A stretch of DNA of 39,067 bases from CAZXCQ01 sp964639275 (lineage in GTDB: Bacteria > Desulfobacterota > DSM-4660 > Desulfatiglandales > Desulfatiglandaceae). Within the stretch, counting starts at the first letter, position 1. Every line of letters begins with the position of its first letter. Positions 16,095 to 23,353 of this stretch are shown one piece after another. The notes under the pieces are model-generated. The model saw nothing but the letters and a program-made list of their open reading frames with translations. It was not told where the DNA came from and did no database searches. The stretch covers positions 1 to 39,067 of the forward strand of contig CAZXCQ010000014.1 of assembly GCA_964639275.1 (NCBI GenBank), given 5' to 3'. A program made the position numbers and the translations under genes.

Positions 16095-16921
16095 AACTCT
16101 TTTTTCTCTCTTTTCCCCGACTCGATATCTCCCTGGCTGCGCCGGATGAGATTGCCCCCGACATCCAGGCGGCCTTTCTTCACTCGATCCGTCCAGCAAC
16201 AGAACCCTCTCTCCGGCACGAATACGTCATCGAACCCATCCCCGATGGTTTTAGACTGCTCAAAGATGAACTATTGAAAGGCGTGTTTGACTCGTGCACC
16301 GACCTCCTGTGCCGTCTGGAAGAGGACATTGAAAACACCCTGATCGGGGCTATCGGCAACTGGGTGGGATTTCACGCGGGGGCTGTGATGATAGGAGATG
16401 CTGCCTGTGTCATCCCCGGCGATCCAGACACCGGAAAGACGACCACCACCTTCAATTTGGTCGAAATGGGACAGATCTTTTTGTGTGAAGAGGTTGCGCC
16501 GGTAGATCCGGACACCCTCATGGTTTATCCCTACCCTCAGGTGCTGACCCTCAGCGGCGCCTATGTGGAAGAACATCTATCACTCTATCCGGTTCAAAAC
16601 GGCGAACTCAGAATTATGAATCCTCAGATGGCTCGCTACTGCCCTTCTAGGGCCGGAGATGCATCGGTCCCCCTAATGACCATCCTGGTGCCCGCATACG
16701 ACCCTTCCAAAACACCTGGGATTGAGGAACTGTCCCCGGGTGATGTGTTTACGGAACTCCTGGGGTATTGTTTCCCCCCTAACAGGGGTGATGAATATCT
16801 TTTTGATTCGGTGATTCGAATCTGTGAGGAAGCCGAGATCTTCAGGCTTCGAACAGACAGCCTACAATCCATGCGACAACTACTAAGGGAACTGTTTGAC
16901 CTGGATTTGGGGGGCTTGTAA
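16091..16921 (+). CDS. HprK-related kinase/P-loop protein
   Basis: A 276-residue protein resembling the C-terminal catalytic domain of HPr kinase. GFHAGAVMIGDAA (about 93-105) leads into a P-loop of GDPDTGKT (110-117), a variant of the usual GxSGSGKS with Asp-Pro-Asp in the loop. LCEEVAPVD (131-139) sits where HprK has its acidic metal-binding pair. The N-terminal HPr-binding domain of true HprK is absent, and no HPr gene is nearby. Related kinases in some lasso-peptide clusters phosphorylate a Ser of the peptide. Its coupling to a PqqD-like gene by ATGA overlap suggests a peptide or small-molecule substrate here. The tails of the twin peptides contain Ser and Thr. Confidence 0.8.
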   Translation: MKLFFLSFPRLDISLAAPDEIAPDIQAAFLHSIRPATEPSLRHEYVIEPIPDGFRLLKDELLKGVFDSCTDLLCRLEEDIENTLIGAIGNWVGFHAGAVMIGDAACVIPGDPDTGKTTTTFNLVEMGQIFLCEEVAPVDPDTLMVYPYPQVLTLSGAYVEEHLSLYPVQNGELRIMNPQMARYCPSRAGDASVPLMTILVPAYDPSKTPGIEELSPGDVFTELLGYCFPPNRGDEYLFDSVIRICEEAEIFRLRTDSLQSMRQLLRELFDLDLGGL

Positions 16922-16946
16922 CCCTTTGCGAGAAATTCTGGAAATC

Positions 16947-17040
16947 GTATCACTTTATCCCTTTGAAACCCGGGGAATGGGAATTCCGAACCCCCATTCC
17001 CCTGTCCAAGTGTCAATTTTGAAAAAGACTAAACTGATAC
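16947..17040 (+). repeat. MITE-like palindromic element, copy D
   Basis: This copy has the cleanest hairpin: GGGGAATGGG (16972-16981) pairs perfectly with CCCATTCCCC (16993-17002). The ends are GTATCACTTTATCCCTTTGAAA and GACTAAACTGATAC, an imperfect terminal inverted repeat. It sits between the HprK-like and nucleotidyltransferase genes and has probably split an otherwise tight operon. Confidence 0.85.
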
Positions 17041-17086
17041 TGGAAATCAGTTTTTTCCTTGGTCTTAACCCTGAACCTATGAACCT

Positions 17087-18430
17087 ATGACCCCTCTTAA
17101 TATACGCCTCCAGGCCCTCAAATGGCTTTTTACCGCAATCAGACCCTGGCTCTTTCAAGACCAGATCCCTGCACAGGGATTCCCCTGCGGGCACGATATG
17201 GACTGGAAGACCGTGGGTGACCTGGCCTATTTTCACAACCTGGAACCGGTCCTCTACTGGGTGGTGTCAAACAATCATGGTGAAACAGATGTCCCCGGGT
17301 GGCTCAAAGAAAAATGGGAGGAGGCCTATTTTGGAAACTTCCTCAAGAACGAGGAATACTTCGGTGTGCTTGAGGTACTTCTGGATAAATGTCAGAAAAG
17401 GAGGGTACCAGTTATTGTCCTCAAAGGCCCGGCCCTGATCGGCCGCATTTACAAGGATCCCGCCCTCCGCACCCTTTCCGATCTGGATATCCTTTGCTCC
17501 CGTGGCGATATCGCGAGGCTTCTAGATATAGCAGCACAGATGGGATACAACCCAATGGCCTATGGAGATGGACTTTTCTCAACCCATCATGTGTCCCTCC
17601 GTCGCATAGATCCGTCCCGGCCGGAAGACGAGGAACGTGCGAGTTCGAAGGCTATGATCGAATTTCACTTCAAACCTTACGAAGTGATTCAGAAACACCA
17701 GCTATTCATGGAGTTGGCGTGGCAACGCAAGGAATGGATAAGGATTAATGAGGTTGATTGCCCGGTTCTATCTTTTGAAATGGAAGCGGTCTTTAACATT
17801 GCCCACATTGTTCAGCACCAATTCGATGTTTCGCTCAAGCAATTTCTGGATATTGCCGGTCTTCTCATCTTCTCCCAGGAGATAGACAAGTTGGACGACG
17901 TTTGTTGTCTCCTCCGGTCCGCCGGGCTTGAAAAGGAGTTCGCCCTAATCCTCGGATTTCTTGAACACATTCTTGATCGGTCGGTTTTGCCCCGGAAAGC
18001 CTGTCTGGACAATGGCGCAGGTAATCAGGATCAGTTTAACCCCTCTCTTGAGGTTTTGCTGGCCCTGTTGGATGAAAGACGTATGATTGATCTAAAGGGG
18101 GTGATGTGGAATTTGCGGATTGGCCTCTCAAATCGAAAGGCGTTGAGAGAAAGATTGGCTTACATTGGAGACGCCCTGTTTCCCTTTTTCAATGATCTGG
18201 CCCTCCACCCTGAGGATTGTTCTAAAAGCCATATTCTATCGTATTCCTGGCGTTATCTCCTATCTTACCTTCAACTCCTGTTTTTGACCCTCATGCACCT
18301 CCCAAAACGACATTCTTTGGATCGCGAGCCCTCACTGGCACTGGAAAGGGCCGTTGCAAGAAACAGAATAACAACGCAACTTCTGATGGGAAAGAGAGGG
18401 GATGGCAAACGAAAACAGCAGGCTCACTAA
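17087..18430 (+). CDS. Nucleotidyltransferase family protein (NTP_transf_5-like)
   Basis: A 447-residue protein with the signature of the uncharacterised nucleotidyltransferase family often found beside PqqD and HprK-like genes. IVLKGPALIGRIY (about 110-122) is followed by the metal-binding pair D132-x-D134 in LSDLDILC and a third acidic strand at IEFHFKP (181-187). A helical C-terminal half of about 250 residues follows, with a basic tail. Such proteins are predicted to transfer a nucleotide to a protein, peptide or small molecule. The start ATG at 17087 lacks a clear ribosome site, and an in-frame alternative cannot be excluded. It is convergent with the first twin peptide gene. Confidence 0.8.
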   Translation: MTPLNIRLQALKWLFTAIRPWLFQDQIPAQGFPCGHDMDWKTVGDLAYFHNLEPVLYWVVSNNHGETDVPGWLKEKWEEAYFGNFLKNEEYFGVLEVLLDKCQKRRVPVIVLKGPALIGRIYKDPALRTLSDLDILCSRGDIARLLDIAAQMGYNPMAYGDGLFSTHHVSLRRIDPSRPEDEERASSKAMIEFHFKPYEVIQKHQLFMELAWQRKEWIRINEVDCPVLSFEMEAVFNIAHIVQHQFDVSLKQFLDIAGLLIFSQEIDKLDDVCCLLRSAGLEKEFALILGFLEHILDRSVLPRKACLDNGAGNQDQFNPSLEVLLALLDERRMIDLKGVMWNLRIGLSNRKALRERLAYIGDALFPFFNDLALHPEDCSKSHILSYSWRYLLSYLQLLFLTLMHLPKRHSLDREPSLALERAVARNRITTQLLMGKRGDGKRKQQAH

Positions 18431-18516
18431 AGGTCTACCACCAAAGTGGTCGCCTCTATGAGTATATGCAGAATCGGAAGAAGGGACCAGATCAGTATAG
18501 GGTTGCCGGTAAGGTA

Positions 18517-18714
18517 TCAGTCCTGGGTGGATGTGGCATAAGCTTCTTTTGCCCCAAAAAAAGTCCTGACCTCTGGCTTCTTGTAGGCAATGTAACCTGC
18601 AACACCCGCCGCTGCTGCGATCGAAGATCGCTTGATCGCCTTCTTGCAGAAATCCCGGCGATCCATGGAATCTAGCTTTGCATTTCCCGGCTTTTCACTT
18701 TTCGGCGCTTTCAT
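18517..18714 (-). CDS. Small twin-arginine peptide 1 (candidate precursor)
   Basis: A 65-residue peptide with a clear ribosome site (TGGAGAG, 6 bases before the ATG at 18714). A charged N-terminus carries LDSMDRRDFCKK with Arg19-Arg20 and Cys23. A short Ala/Gly-rich hydrophobic stretch follows (about 31-44), then Y44-K-K-P47-E-V49, FFG and EAYA ending at residue 60. The tail after AYA is only TSTQD. It is a paralogue of the peptide at 18938: residues 18-60 match at about 38 of 43 positions, and only the tail diverges. The RR motif suggests Tat or membrane targeting; the YxxPxV sequence and the PqqD-like neighbour suggest a modified-peptide precursor. Both ideas are inference. I do not recognise the family with certainty. 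Confidence 0.8.
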   Translation of the reverse strand: MKAPKSEKPGNAKLDSMDRRDFCKKAIKRSSIAAAAGVAGYIAYKKPEVRTFFGAKEAYATSTQD

Positions 18715-18852
18715 GGTACTCTCCAGGGTTAAGTGGACTTAGCATAGCAAAGGTTGACCACGCAAAAGTATTCACGCCATGACATATAAGTCAACAACAA
18801 AACGATGTGTCTTCTCAATAATTAGCGGTAAACATGTTTGTTATCAGAAGGT

Positions 18853-18880
18853 CTGGATTCCGGCTTTCGCCGGAATCCAG
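18853..18880. repeat. Perfect 12-bp inverted repeat (REP-like)
   Basis: CTGGATTCCGGC (18853-18864) pairs perfectly with GCCGGAATCCAG (18869-18880) around a TTTC loop. It lies between the two peptide genes, downstream of peptide 2. There is no T-run after the stem on the minus strand, so it is more like an intergenic repeat than a standard terminator. Similar sequences occur at 22959-23061. Confidence 0.7.
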
Positions 18881-18937
18881 GTGTCCTCCCCCTAATTATT
18901 GATATGTTACCTCTTAGGGAAAACCTGTTGAATTAGT

Positions 18938-19144
18938 CTAATGAGGCATGGCAACTGAGCTGTTGGCATATGCTTCCCTGACCCCAAAAAAACTCCTGAC
19001 CTTTGGCTTCTTGTAGGCAAGGTAACCTGCAACACCCGCCGCTGCCGCGATCGAAGATCGCTTGATCGCCTTCTTGCAGAAATCCCGGCGATCAATCGAA
19101 TCGAGCCTTGCATCTCCCTGATCTCGACCTCTTGCATTTTTCAT
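18938..19144 (-). CDS. Small twin-arginine peptide 2 (candidate precursor)
   Basis: A 68-residue paralogue of the peptide at 18517. GGAGGG lies 5 bases before the ATG at 19144, which is preferred over GTG at 19156. It shares LDS, DRRDFCKK, the Ala/Gly-rich stretch, Y44-K-K-P47-K-V49, FFG and EAYA at the same residue numbers. The tail is NSSVAMPH instead of TSTQD. DNA identity over the shared region is very high, consistent with recent duplication or conversion. A promoter-like sequence lies at 19188-19216. If a signal peptidase cut after AYA, only an 8-residue peptide would be released. Each copy has its own ribosome site, and 223 bases separate them, so they are likely transcribed separately. 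Confidence 0.8.
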   Translation of the reverse strand: MKNARGRDQGDARLDSIDRRDFCKKAIKRSSIAAAAGVAGYLAYKKPKVRSFFGVREAYANSSVAMPH

Positions 19145-19187
19145 GATGCCCTCCACAAATAGGTTAGGCTTATACTATTAAAACAGA

Positions 19188-19216
19188 CTTCTACAGAAAA
19201 ATACTCAAAATGTCAA
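19188..19216 (-). promoter_or_regulatory. Putative sigma-70 promoter of peptide 2
   Basis: On the minus strand a perfect TTGACA (19211-19216) is followed by a 17-base spacer and TAGAAG (19188-19193, 4 of 6). It predicts a 5' untranslated region of about 37 bases before the ATG at 19144. A weaker TATAAG also occurs closer to the gene. Confidence 0.5.
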
Positions 19217-19259
19217 TCAAAAAACTTTAAATCGTTTCATGTTTTTGCTATTAGAGGGC

Positions 19260-19290
19260 CCATTGACTGAATTGTTGCGCCATTGACTGA
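19260..19290. repeat. Direct repeat CCATTGACTGA x2, 20-bp period
   Basis: The 11-base sequence CCATTGACTGA occurs at 19260-19270 and again at 19280-19290, two helical turns apart. It lies between the divergent peptide 2 gene and the metallo-beta-lactamase-fold gene, so it could be an operator. No regulator is assigned. Confidence 0.5.
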
Positions 19291-19416
19291 TACCTTCATT
19301 GCCCTGCTCTGCATTGAAAACGGCTCGTCACTTCTCCATCAGGACAAGCATTTTGACTTGATCGCCAGGAAATTCTCGCTAAAGATGTATGGGGTAAGTG
19401 ATATCGGGAGGGGTCT

Positions 19417-20118
19417 ATGATAAAGGTCAAGCAGTTTCGATACTCTTCTGATAATTTGGGCTATCTTGTTTATGTGGAAAAGACCGCCATGGCAATAGAT
19501 GGCGGCGCGGCAAAGGAAATCCTCTCTTTTGCACAGACCAATGACCTTACACTCAGATACGTCACAAATACCCACGGCCATATGGACCATACACCGGGTA
19601 ATAGTCAGCTCCTCGGGCAATCAAATGCCACGTTTCTGGACAATCAGACCCTACGAAGAAACGAGACGGTAGAATTGGATGGCCAGGAGATAATGGTCTA
19701 CCACACCCCGGGACACACAGCGGACTCGGTCACCTTCCATTTCCCGGGCAACTTGATTACCGGCGATACCCTGTTTAACGGCAAGGTGGGACGGTGTTTT
19801 TCCGGGGATCTGAAAGGCTTTTATAAGTCCATAAAGCTGCTAATGGAATTCCCAGGGGAGACAATTGTCTATGCCGGCCATGATTATGTTCAAGAGTACA
19901 TGGCATTTGCCAAACAACTTGAGCCGGATAACCTGGATATCGACAGGTTCCTGGGAAAATATGACCCGGCGCACGTCTATTCCACTCTGGATGAAGAATT
20001 CAAGATAAACCCCTTCCTGAGATTCAACGACAAGAAAATCATATCTGTCCTTGAAAAGAGGGACCTGCCGGTTTCAACAGAGTATAAGCGGTGGGAATCC
20101 CTCATGTCCCTTATGTGA
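19417..20118 (+). CDS. Metallo-beta-lactamase-fold hydrolase, glyoxalase II-like
   Basis: A 233-residue hydrolase of the hydroxyacylglutathione hydrolase (GloB) type. The binuclear metal site is complete: THGHMDH (H53, H55, D57, H58), H100 in HTPGHT, D117 in TGDTLF and H155 in AGHDY. The C-terminus has the GloB-like NPFLRF segment that follows the substrate-binding helices. It probably cleaves a thioester such as an S-acyl-thiol; which thiol is used is not shown. A strong ribosome site (GGGAGGGG) precedes the ATG. It is divergent from peptide 2 and followed by a hairpin. Whether it is functionally tied to the peptide cassette is unclear. Confidence 0.9.
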   Translation: MIKVKQFRYSSDNLGYLVYVEKTAMAIDGGAAKEILSFAQTNDLTLRYVTNTHGHMDHTPGNSQLLGQSNATFLDNQTLRRNETVELDGQEIMVYHTPGHTADSVTFHFPGNLITGDTLFNGKVGRCFSGDLKGFYKSIKLLMEFPGETIVYAGHDYVQEYMAFAKQLEPDNLDIDRFLGKYDPAHVYSTLDEEFKINPFLRFNDKKIISVLEKRDLPVSTEYKRWESLMSLM

Positions 20119-20157
20119 GAAGAATACTCCTGTTGGAACCCAAAAAAGCACAACATC

Positions 20158-20181
20158 GGGATAGCTTTCCTCTGCTATCCC
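20158..20181 (+). terminator. Hairpin after the hydrolase gene
   Basis: GGGATAGC (20158-20165) pairs with GCTATCCC (20174-20181) around an 8-base loop. No U-run follows directly, so it is a weak terminator candidate or a transcript-end stabiliser. Confidence 0.4.
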
Positions 20182-20270
20182 CCAGGGGGAAAAATTGACC
20201 TTGAATCAAAGTCCTTACCATAGTAACTTATCTTTGTTTTTCACCGGCACAACTTGGGAGAGGATCAGAT

Positions 20271-20855
20271 ATGGAAAAGAAGGTCTTAGGCATTTACGGG
20301 AGTCCAAGAAAGGGTGGAAACAGTGATCAACTGCTGGATAAGGCACTTGAAGGCGCAAGATCTGAGGGTGCTGAAACCCGAAGCCTTTATGCCCGAGATC
20401 TGAAGATGTCCGGCTGCCTCGAGTGTGGCGGCTGTGACGAGACCGGCAGATGCGTAGTAAAGGACGATATGCAGTCGGTCTACCCCCTTCTGGAAGATGC
20501 CGATGTAATCATCCTCGCCTCTCCCATGTTCTTCTATGGCATTACGGCCCAGGCCAAGGCCTTGATTGACCGCTGTCAGGCCATGTGGTCCAGGAGGATG
20601 CTGGAGAAGACCCCGGAGCAGAGGAGACGGTATGATAGCGGAAGGGGTTATCTCATCAGCGTGGGAGCGACCCGAGGCAAAAACCTCTTTGAGGGTTCAG
20701 AGCTGACTGCAAAATATTTTTTTGATGCCCTGGATATGACTTACGAAGGGGGCCTCTTTTTCCGGAGGCTGGAGAAGGGATCGGATGTTCAGAAACAACC
20801 AGAGATCCTCGCGCAGGCCTTTGAATTTGGCAAGACGGCTGTGACAGGGGATTAG
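20271..20855 (+). CDS. Iron-sulfur flavoprotein (NADPH-dependent FMN reductase family)
   Basis: A 194-residue flavodoxin-fold protein. GIYGSPRKGGNSD (8-20) is the FMN phosphate loop, and LASPMFFYGITAQAKALIDR is the typical middle segment. Cysteines C49-x2-C52-x2-C55-x5-C61 match the compact [4Fe-4S] motif of archaeal and anaerobe iron-sulfur flavoproteins (Isf). Such proteins are homodimeric electron carriers or oxygen-detoxifying reductases fed by ferredoxin. The ATG is preceded by GGGAGAGG. It is convergent with the QueG-like gene, whose stop is only 2 bases away, and a possible promoter with TTGACC lies near 20195. The physiological acceptor is unknown. Confidence 0.88.
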   Translation: MEKKVLGIYGSPRKGGNSDQLLDKALEGARSEGAETRSLYARDLKMSGCLECGGCDETGRCVVKDDMQSVYPLLEDADVIILASPMFFYGITAQAKALIDRCQAMWSRRMLEKTPEQRRRYDSGRGYLISVGATRGKNLFEGSELTAKYFFDALDMTYEGGLFFRRLEKGSDVQKQPEILAQAFEFGKTAVTGD

Positions 20856-20857
20856 GG

Positions 20858-21829
20858 TCAACCCACTGATCTAACGGCGCGGATATTGTCCTTGAGCCTT
20901 TCCAATCCGGCACGGGCAAAGGCCGTTTTCCCGAATGCCTCGCTAAAATCGTCCTCCCCCATACCCAGGATCTTGTCTGTGGAAGGGAGCACACCCCTCT
21001 CCGGAATCCCCCCTTTATTAAAGGGGCAGACCTCCTGACAGATATCACATCCAAAAAAGCAGCGCCCCATCTTTTTTCCTGTCTCACTATCGACGGCTTC
21101 ACGCCTTTCGATAGTCAGGTAAGAGAGGCATTTGGAGGCATTGATGGAAAACGCTCCCTCAAGTGCCCCTGTGGGGCAGGCATCGATGCATAGCCCACAC
21201 GATCCGCACTGGCTGTCCATCGTTTCCACCGTTGGGCAGGACAGGGGGGCAGTTGAAAGGATTTCCGCGAGAAAGACGTAGGACCCATGCCCCGGTATAA
21301 TAAGCATATTGTTTTTTCCAAAAAAACCGATCCCCGATGAATAGGCAAAGCTCCTCTCCATGATGGGGGCTGAATCGACACAAACCCTTGTCTTGCTTCC
21401 CGGGTATTCCTTTGAGATCTCTTCTGCCAGTCTTCGCGCCAGATCCCTCAACCGGTAATGATAATCCTTTTTCTGGGGCTCTGTGTATCGGGCCACTGAG
21501 AAACCGTCCTGTGTCAGAGGCTTCTCTGGCGGATAGGGATAGGCCAGGCTCACCACAGCCCGACAACCATCCAGCAGCGCGACGGGCTCCTCTCTCAGTC
21601 TCACACTCCTGGCAAGCCACCCCATGTCGGCGTGCCTTCCTGAAAAGATCCATAAGCAGAATTGATCAAAAAATAAGGCCCTCTCAGCCCGCGAAAACCC
21701 AATCGCCACAAATCCTAAGGACTTCGCCTTTTCTATCAATGAAGATGTTGATTTATCTAAGACGGCTTGAGGATGGGGAGAATGGATTTGTCTGTTACAG
21801 GTCAAAGGGGGTAAGGCTTTCAAAGCCAT
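20858..21829 (-). CDS. queG: Epoxyqueuosine reductase-like protein (QueG family, short form)
   Basis: A 323-residue protein of the cobalamin-dependent QueG family, which reduces epoxyqueuosine to queuosine in tRNA. The active-site Asp lies in DSAPIMERSFAYSSG, followed by GFFGKNNMLI. Two [4Fe-4S] clusters are indicated by CGSCGLCIDACPTGAL, a separate Cys in ASKCLSYLT, and CFFGCDICQEVCPFN. The C-terminal HEAT repeats of longer homologues are absent. The start is uncertain: the ATG at 21829 lies directly against GGAGG, and TTG two codons later is better spaced. The start overlaps the end of the methionine aminopeptidase gene by about 35 bases, so translation is probably coupled. Confidence 0.85.
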   Translation of the reverse strand: MALKALPPLTCNRQIHSPHPQAVLDKSTSSLIEKAKSLGFVAIGFSRAERALFFDQFCLWIFSGRHADMGWLARSVRLREEPVALLDGCRAVVSLAYPYPPEKPLTQDGFSVARYTEPQKKDYHYRLRDLARRLAEEISKEYPGSKTRVCVDSAPIMERSFAYSSGIGFFGKNNMLIIPGHGSYVFLAEILSTAPLSCPTVETMDSQCGSCGLCIDACPTGALEGAFSINASKCLSYLTIERREAVDSETGKKMGRCFFGCDICQEVCPFNKGGIPERGVLPSTDKILGMGEDDFSEAFGKTAFARAGLERLKDNIRAVRSVG

Positions 21830-22682
21830 CCTCCGTCACACAAAGGGTCTGTTCATACTGTGCAGAGAGGGAGCCGTCCTTGGTTACCGCGGTCCAGTTG
21901 TCTTCCAGGATGCGCAGTTCCTTCTTCCCCAGGTTTATCATGGGTTCAATTGTAAACACCATCCCCGGGATCAGGACTACTCCCTCGTCTTTCTGACCGT
22001 AGTGCGGGATCTGGGGAGGCTCGTGGAATTCAAACCCCACGCCGTGACCCACGAACTCTCTGACTACCGAGCAGCCTTCGCCTTCGGCATATTTCTGAAT
22101 GGCCCATCCGATGTCACCTGTGGTATTCCCGGGTCGGACCATGGCCATACCCTTTTCTAGACTCTTTCGTGCAACCTTTACGATCTTTTGAGCGGCTTTC
22201 CCAGGGGTTCCAACAAAAAATGTCTTGCTGGCATCGGCGAAATATCCCTTAAGGATGGGGGTTACGTCAATATTTACGATATCTCCGTCTTTCAATACCC
22301 TCTCTCCCGGAATGCCGTGACAGATCACATCATCTACTGAGACGCAGACGCTCTTTGGAAAACCCCGATAGTTCAGGGGGGCGGGAACCGCCCCATTCCT
22401 GGTGATGAATTCATGGACCAGGGTATTGATCTCATCAGTCGTCATCCCCGGTCTTATCTCAGCCTCCACCAGATCCAACGTATCAACGACCAAATGTCCG
22501 GCGCGCCTGATCCCCTCAATGTCCTCTTCCCCTTTGAGTCTGATATTATGCCTTTTGAAATAGAGTTCCCTCAGACCTCTCCCTTCAATGCCTGACTTGC
22601 CGAGGCAGCACTTCTTATACTTGAGCCCGCTTCCGCAAGGACAAGGGGCGTTTCGGCTAATCTTCGCTTTCTTGTATTTCAT
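21795..22682 (-). CDS. map: Type I methionine aminopeptidase with N-terminal SEC-C zinc motif
   Basis: A 295-residue methionine aminopeptidase that removes initiator Met from nascent proteins. The N-terminus carries a SEC-C motif (APCPCGSGLKYKKCC), which binds zinc and probably docks to the ribosome. The catalytic domain keeps the five metal ligands: Asp in NIDVTP, Asp in YFADAS, His in EFVGHGVG, Glu in FTIEPM and Glu in YEQTL. The substrate-binding His lies in EFHEPPQ. ATG at 22682 is preferred because AAAGGTG lies upstream. It is transcribed with the QueG-like gene. Upstream is a 671-base region (22683-23353) of repeats without a gene. Confidence 0.95.
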   Translation of the reverse strand: MKYKKAKISRNAPCPCGSGLKYKKCCLGKSGIEGRGLRELYFKRHNIRLKGEEDIEGIRRAGHLVVDTLDLVEAEIRPGMTTDEINTLVHEFITRNGAVPAPLNYRGFPKSVCVSVDDVICHGIPGERVLKDGDIVNIDVTPILKGYFADASKTFFVGTPGKAAQKIVKVARKSLEKGMAMVRPGNTTGDIGWAIQKYAEGEGCSVVREFVGHGVGFEFHEPPQIPHYGQKDEGVVLIPGMVFTIEPMINLGKKELRILEDNWTAVTKDGSLSAQYEQTLCVTEDGFESLTPFDL

Positions 22683-22818
22683 CAGCACCTTTGAGAGCTT
22701 CCGGCCTGTGGCTGACCCCTTCCCCGCATCCTGCTACCGAGAAGCTCATCAACCTTTCATTCACCTCCATCCTTTCCCTTGGTGCCACTCTGGCCATAAT
22801 AAAAGTCCGAAGGTATTC

Positions 22819-22914
22819 CCTATCAATTTAGCATTTTTCAAAATTGACACTTGAACAGGGGAATGGGGGTTCTGAATCCCCATTGCCCTGCTTTCAAACG
22901 GCTAAAGTGTTACG
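22819..22914 (-). repeat. MITE-like palindromic element, copy E
   Basis: An inverted copy. CTATCAATTTAGC at its left end and GCTAAAGTGTTACG at its right end are the imperfect terminal inverted repeats. The core AGGGGAATGGGGGTTCTG...CCCCATTGCCC can form a hairpin. It is in the region between map and suhB. Confidence 0.85.
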
Positions 22915-22958
22915 TATTCCCATCTTCTGGTATTTATGTTGAGAGTCCAAAGTTCTCT

Positions 22959-23061
22959 CGTCATGCCGCACTTGATCCGGCATCCAGAAGTCATATGATA
23001 TTGATAATATTCTGGATTCCGGCTGCAGTTTATCCCGTATCCTATACGGGGCCGGAATGAC
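22959..23061. repeat. GTCATTCCGGC-type nested palindromic repeat
   Basis: CGTCATGCCG begins the element and GCCGGAATGAC ends it. Inside, CCCGTAT (23034-23040) pairs with ATACGGG (23044-23050), and outer ATTCCGGC pairs with GCCGGAAT, giving a cruciform-capable structure. The sequence from 23062 to 23230 shows no gene or clear element. Confidence 0.7.
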
Positions 23062-23230
23062 AGCGCATAATTCTTGATTCTAATAATATCAATTACTTAG
23101 AAGAACTTTGGACTGTGTAGGTATTTATCTTTCAAGGTCGAAATCCCAAATGTTTCATGAGCATAACAGAACAACGTCGACAAATCAATTACTCTGTACA
23201 CCCTTGGAAACAGGAAGACCCTGGATGGGA

Positions 23231-23258
23231 TTGACACGGTGTAGGATCCTGGTATAGC
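23231..23258 (+). promoter_or_regulatory. Putative sigma-70 promoter of suhB
   Basis: TTGACA (23231-23236), a 16-base spacer and TATAGC (23253-23258) form a good match. It lies about 95 bases before the suhB ATG. Confidence 0.5.
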
Positions 23259-23353
23259 CTTTTGAGACTGAAGATGAAAAATTGCGAGAAGAGGATACGT
23301 ACGGCACATAAAGCTATTGACCAAGGGAATGGGGTAATAGGGTAGAGTCAACC

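Noticed and set aside
18853..18880. Rho-independent terminator for peptide 2
   Set aside because: The stem is strong but no T-run follows on the minus strand, and related sequences occur elsewhere as repeats.
18517..19144. Lasso-peptide gene cluster
   Set aside because: No asparagine-synthetase-like cyclase or transglutaminase-like protease is present, and the peptide motif spacing differs from the lasso leader by one residue at two places.
22851..23060. A 69-residue reading frame upstream of suhB
   Set aside because: It spans the MITE-like and palindromic repeats, with no ribosome site and no protein-like composition.
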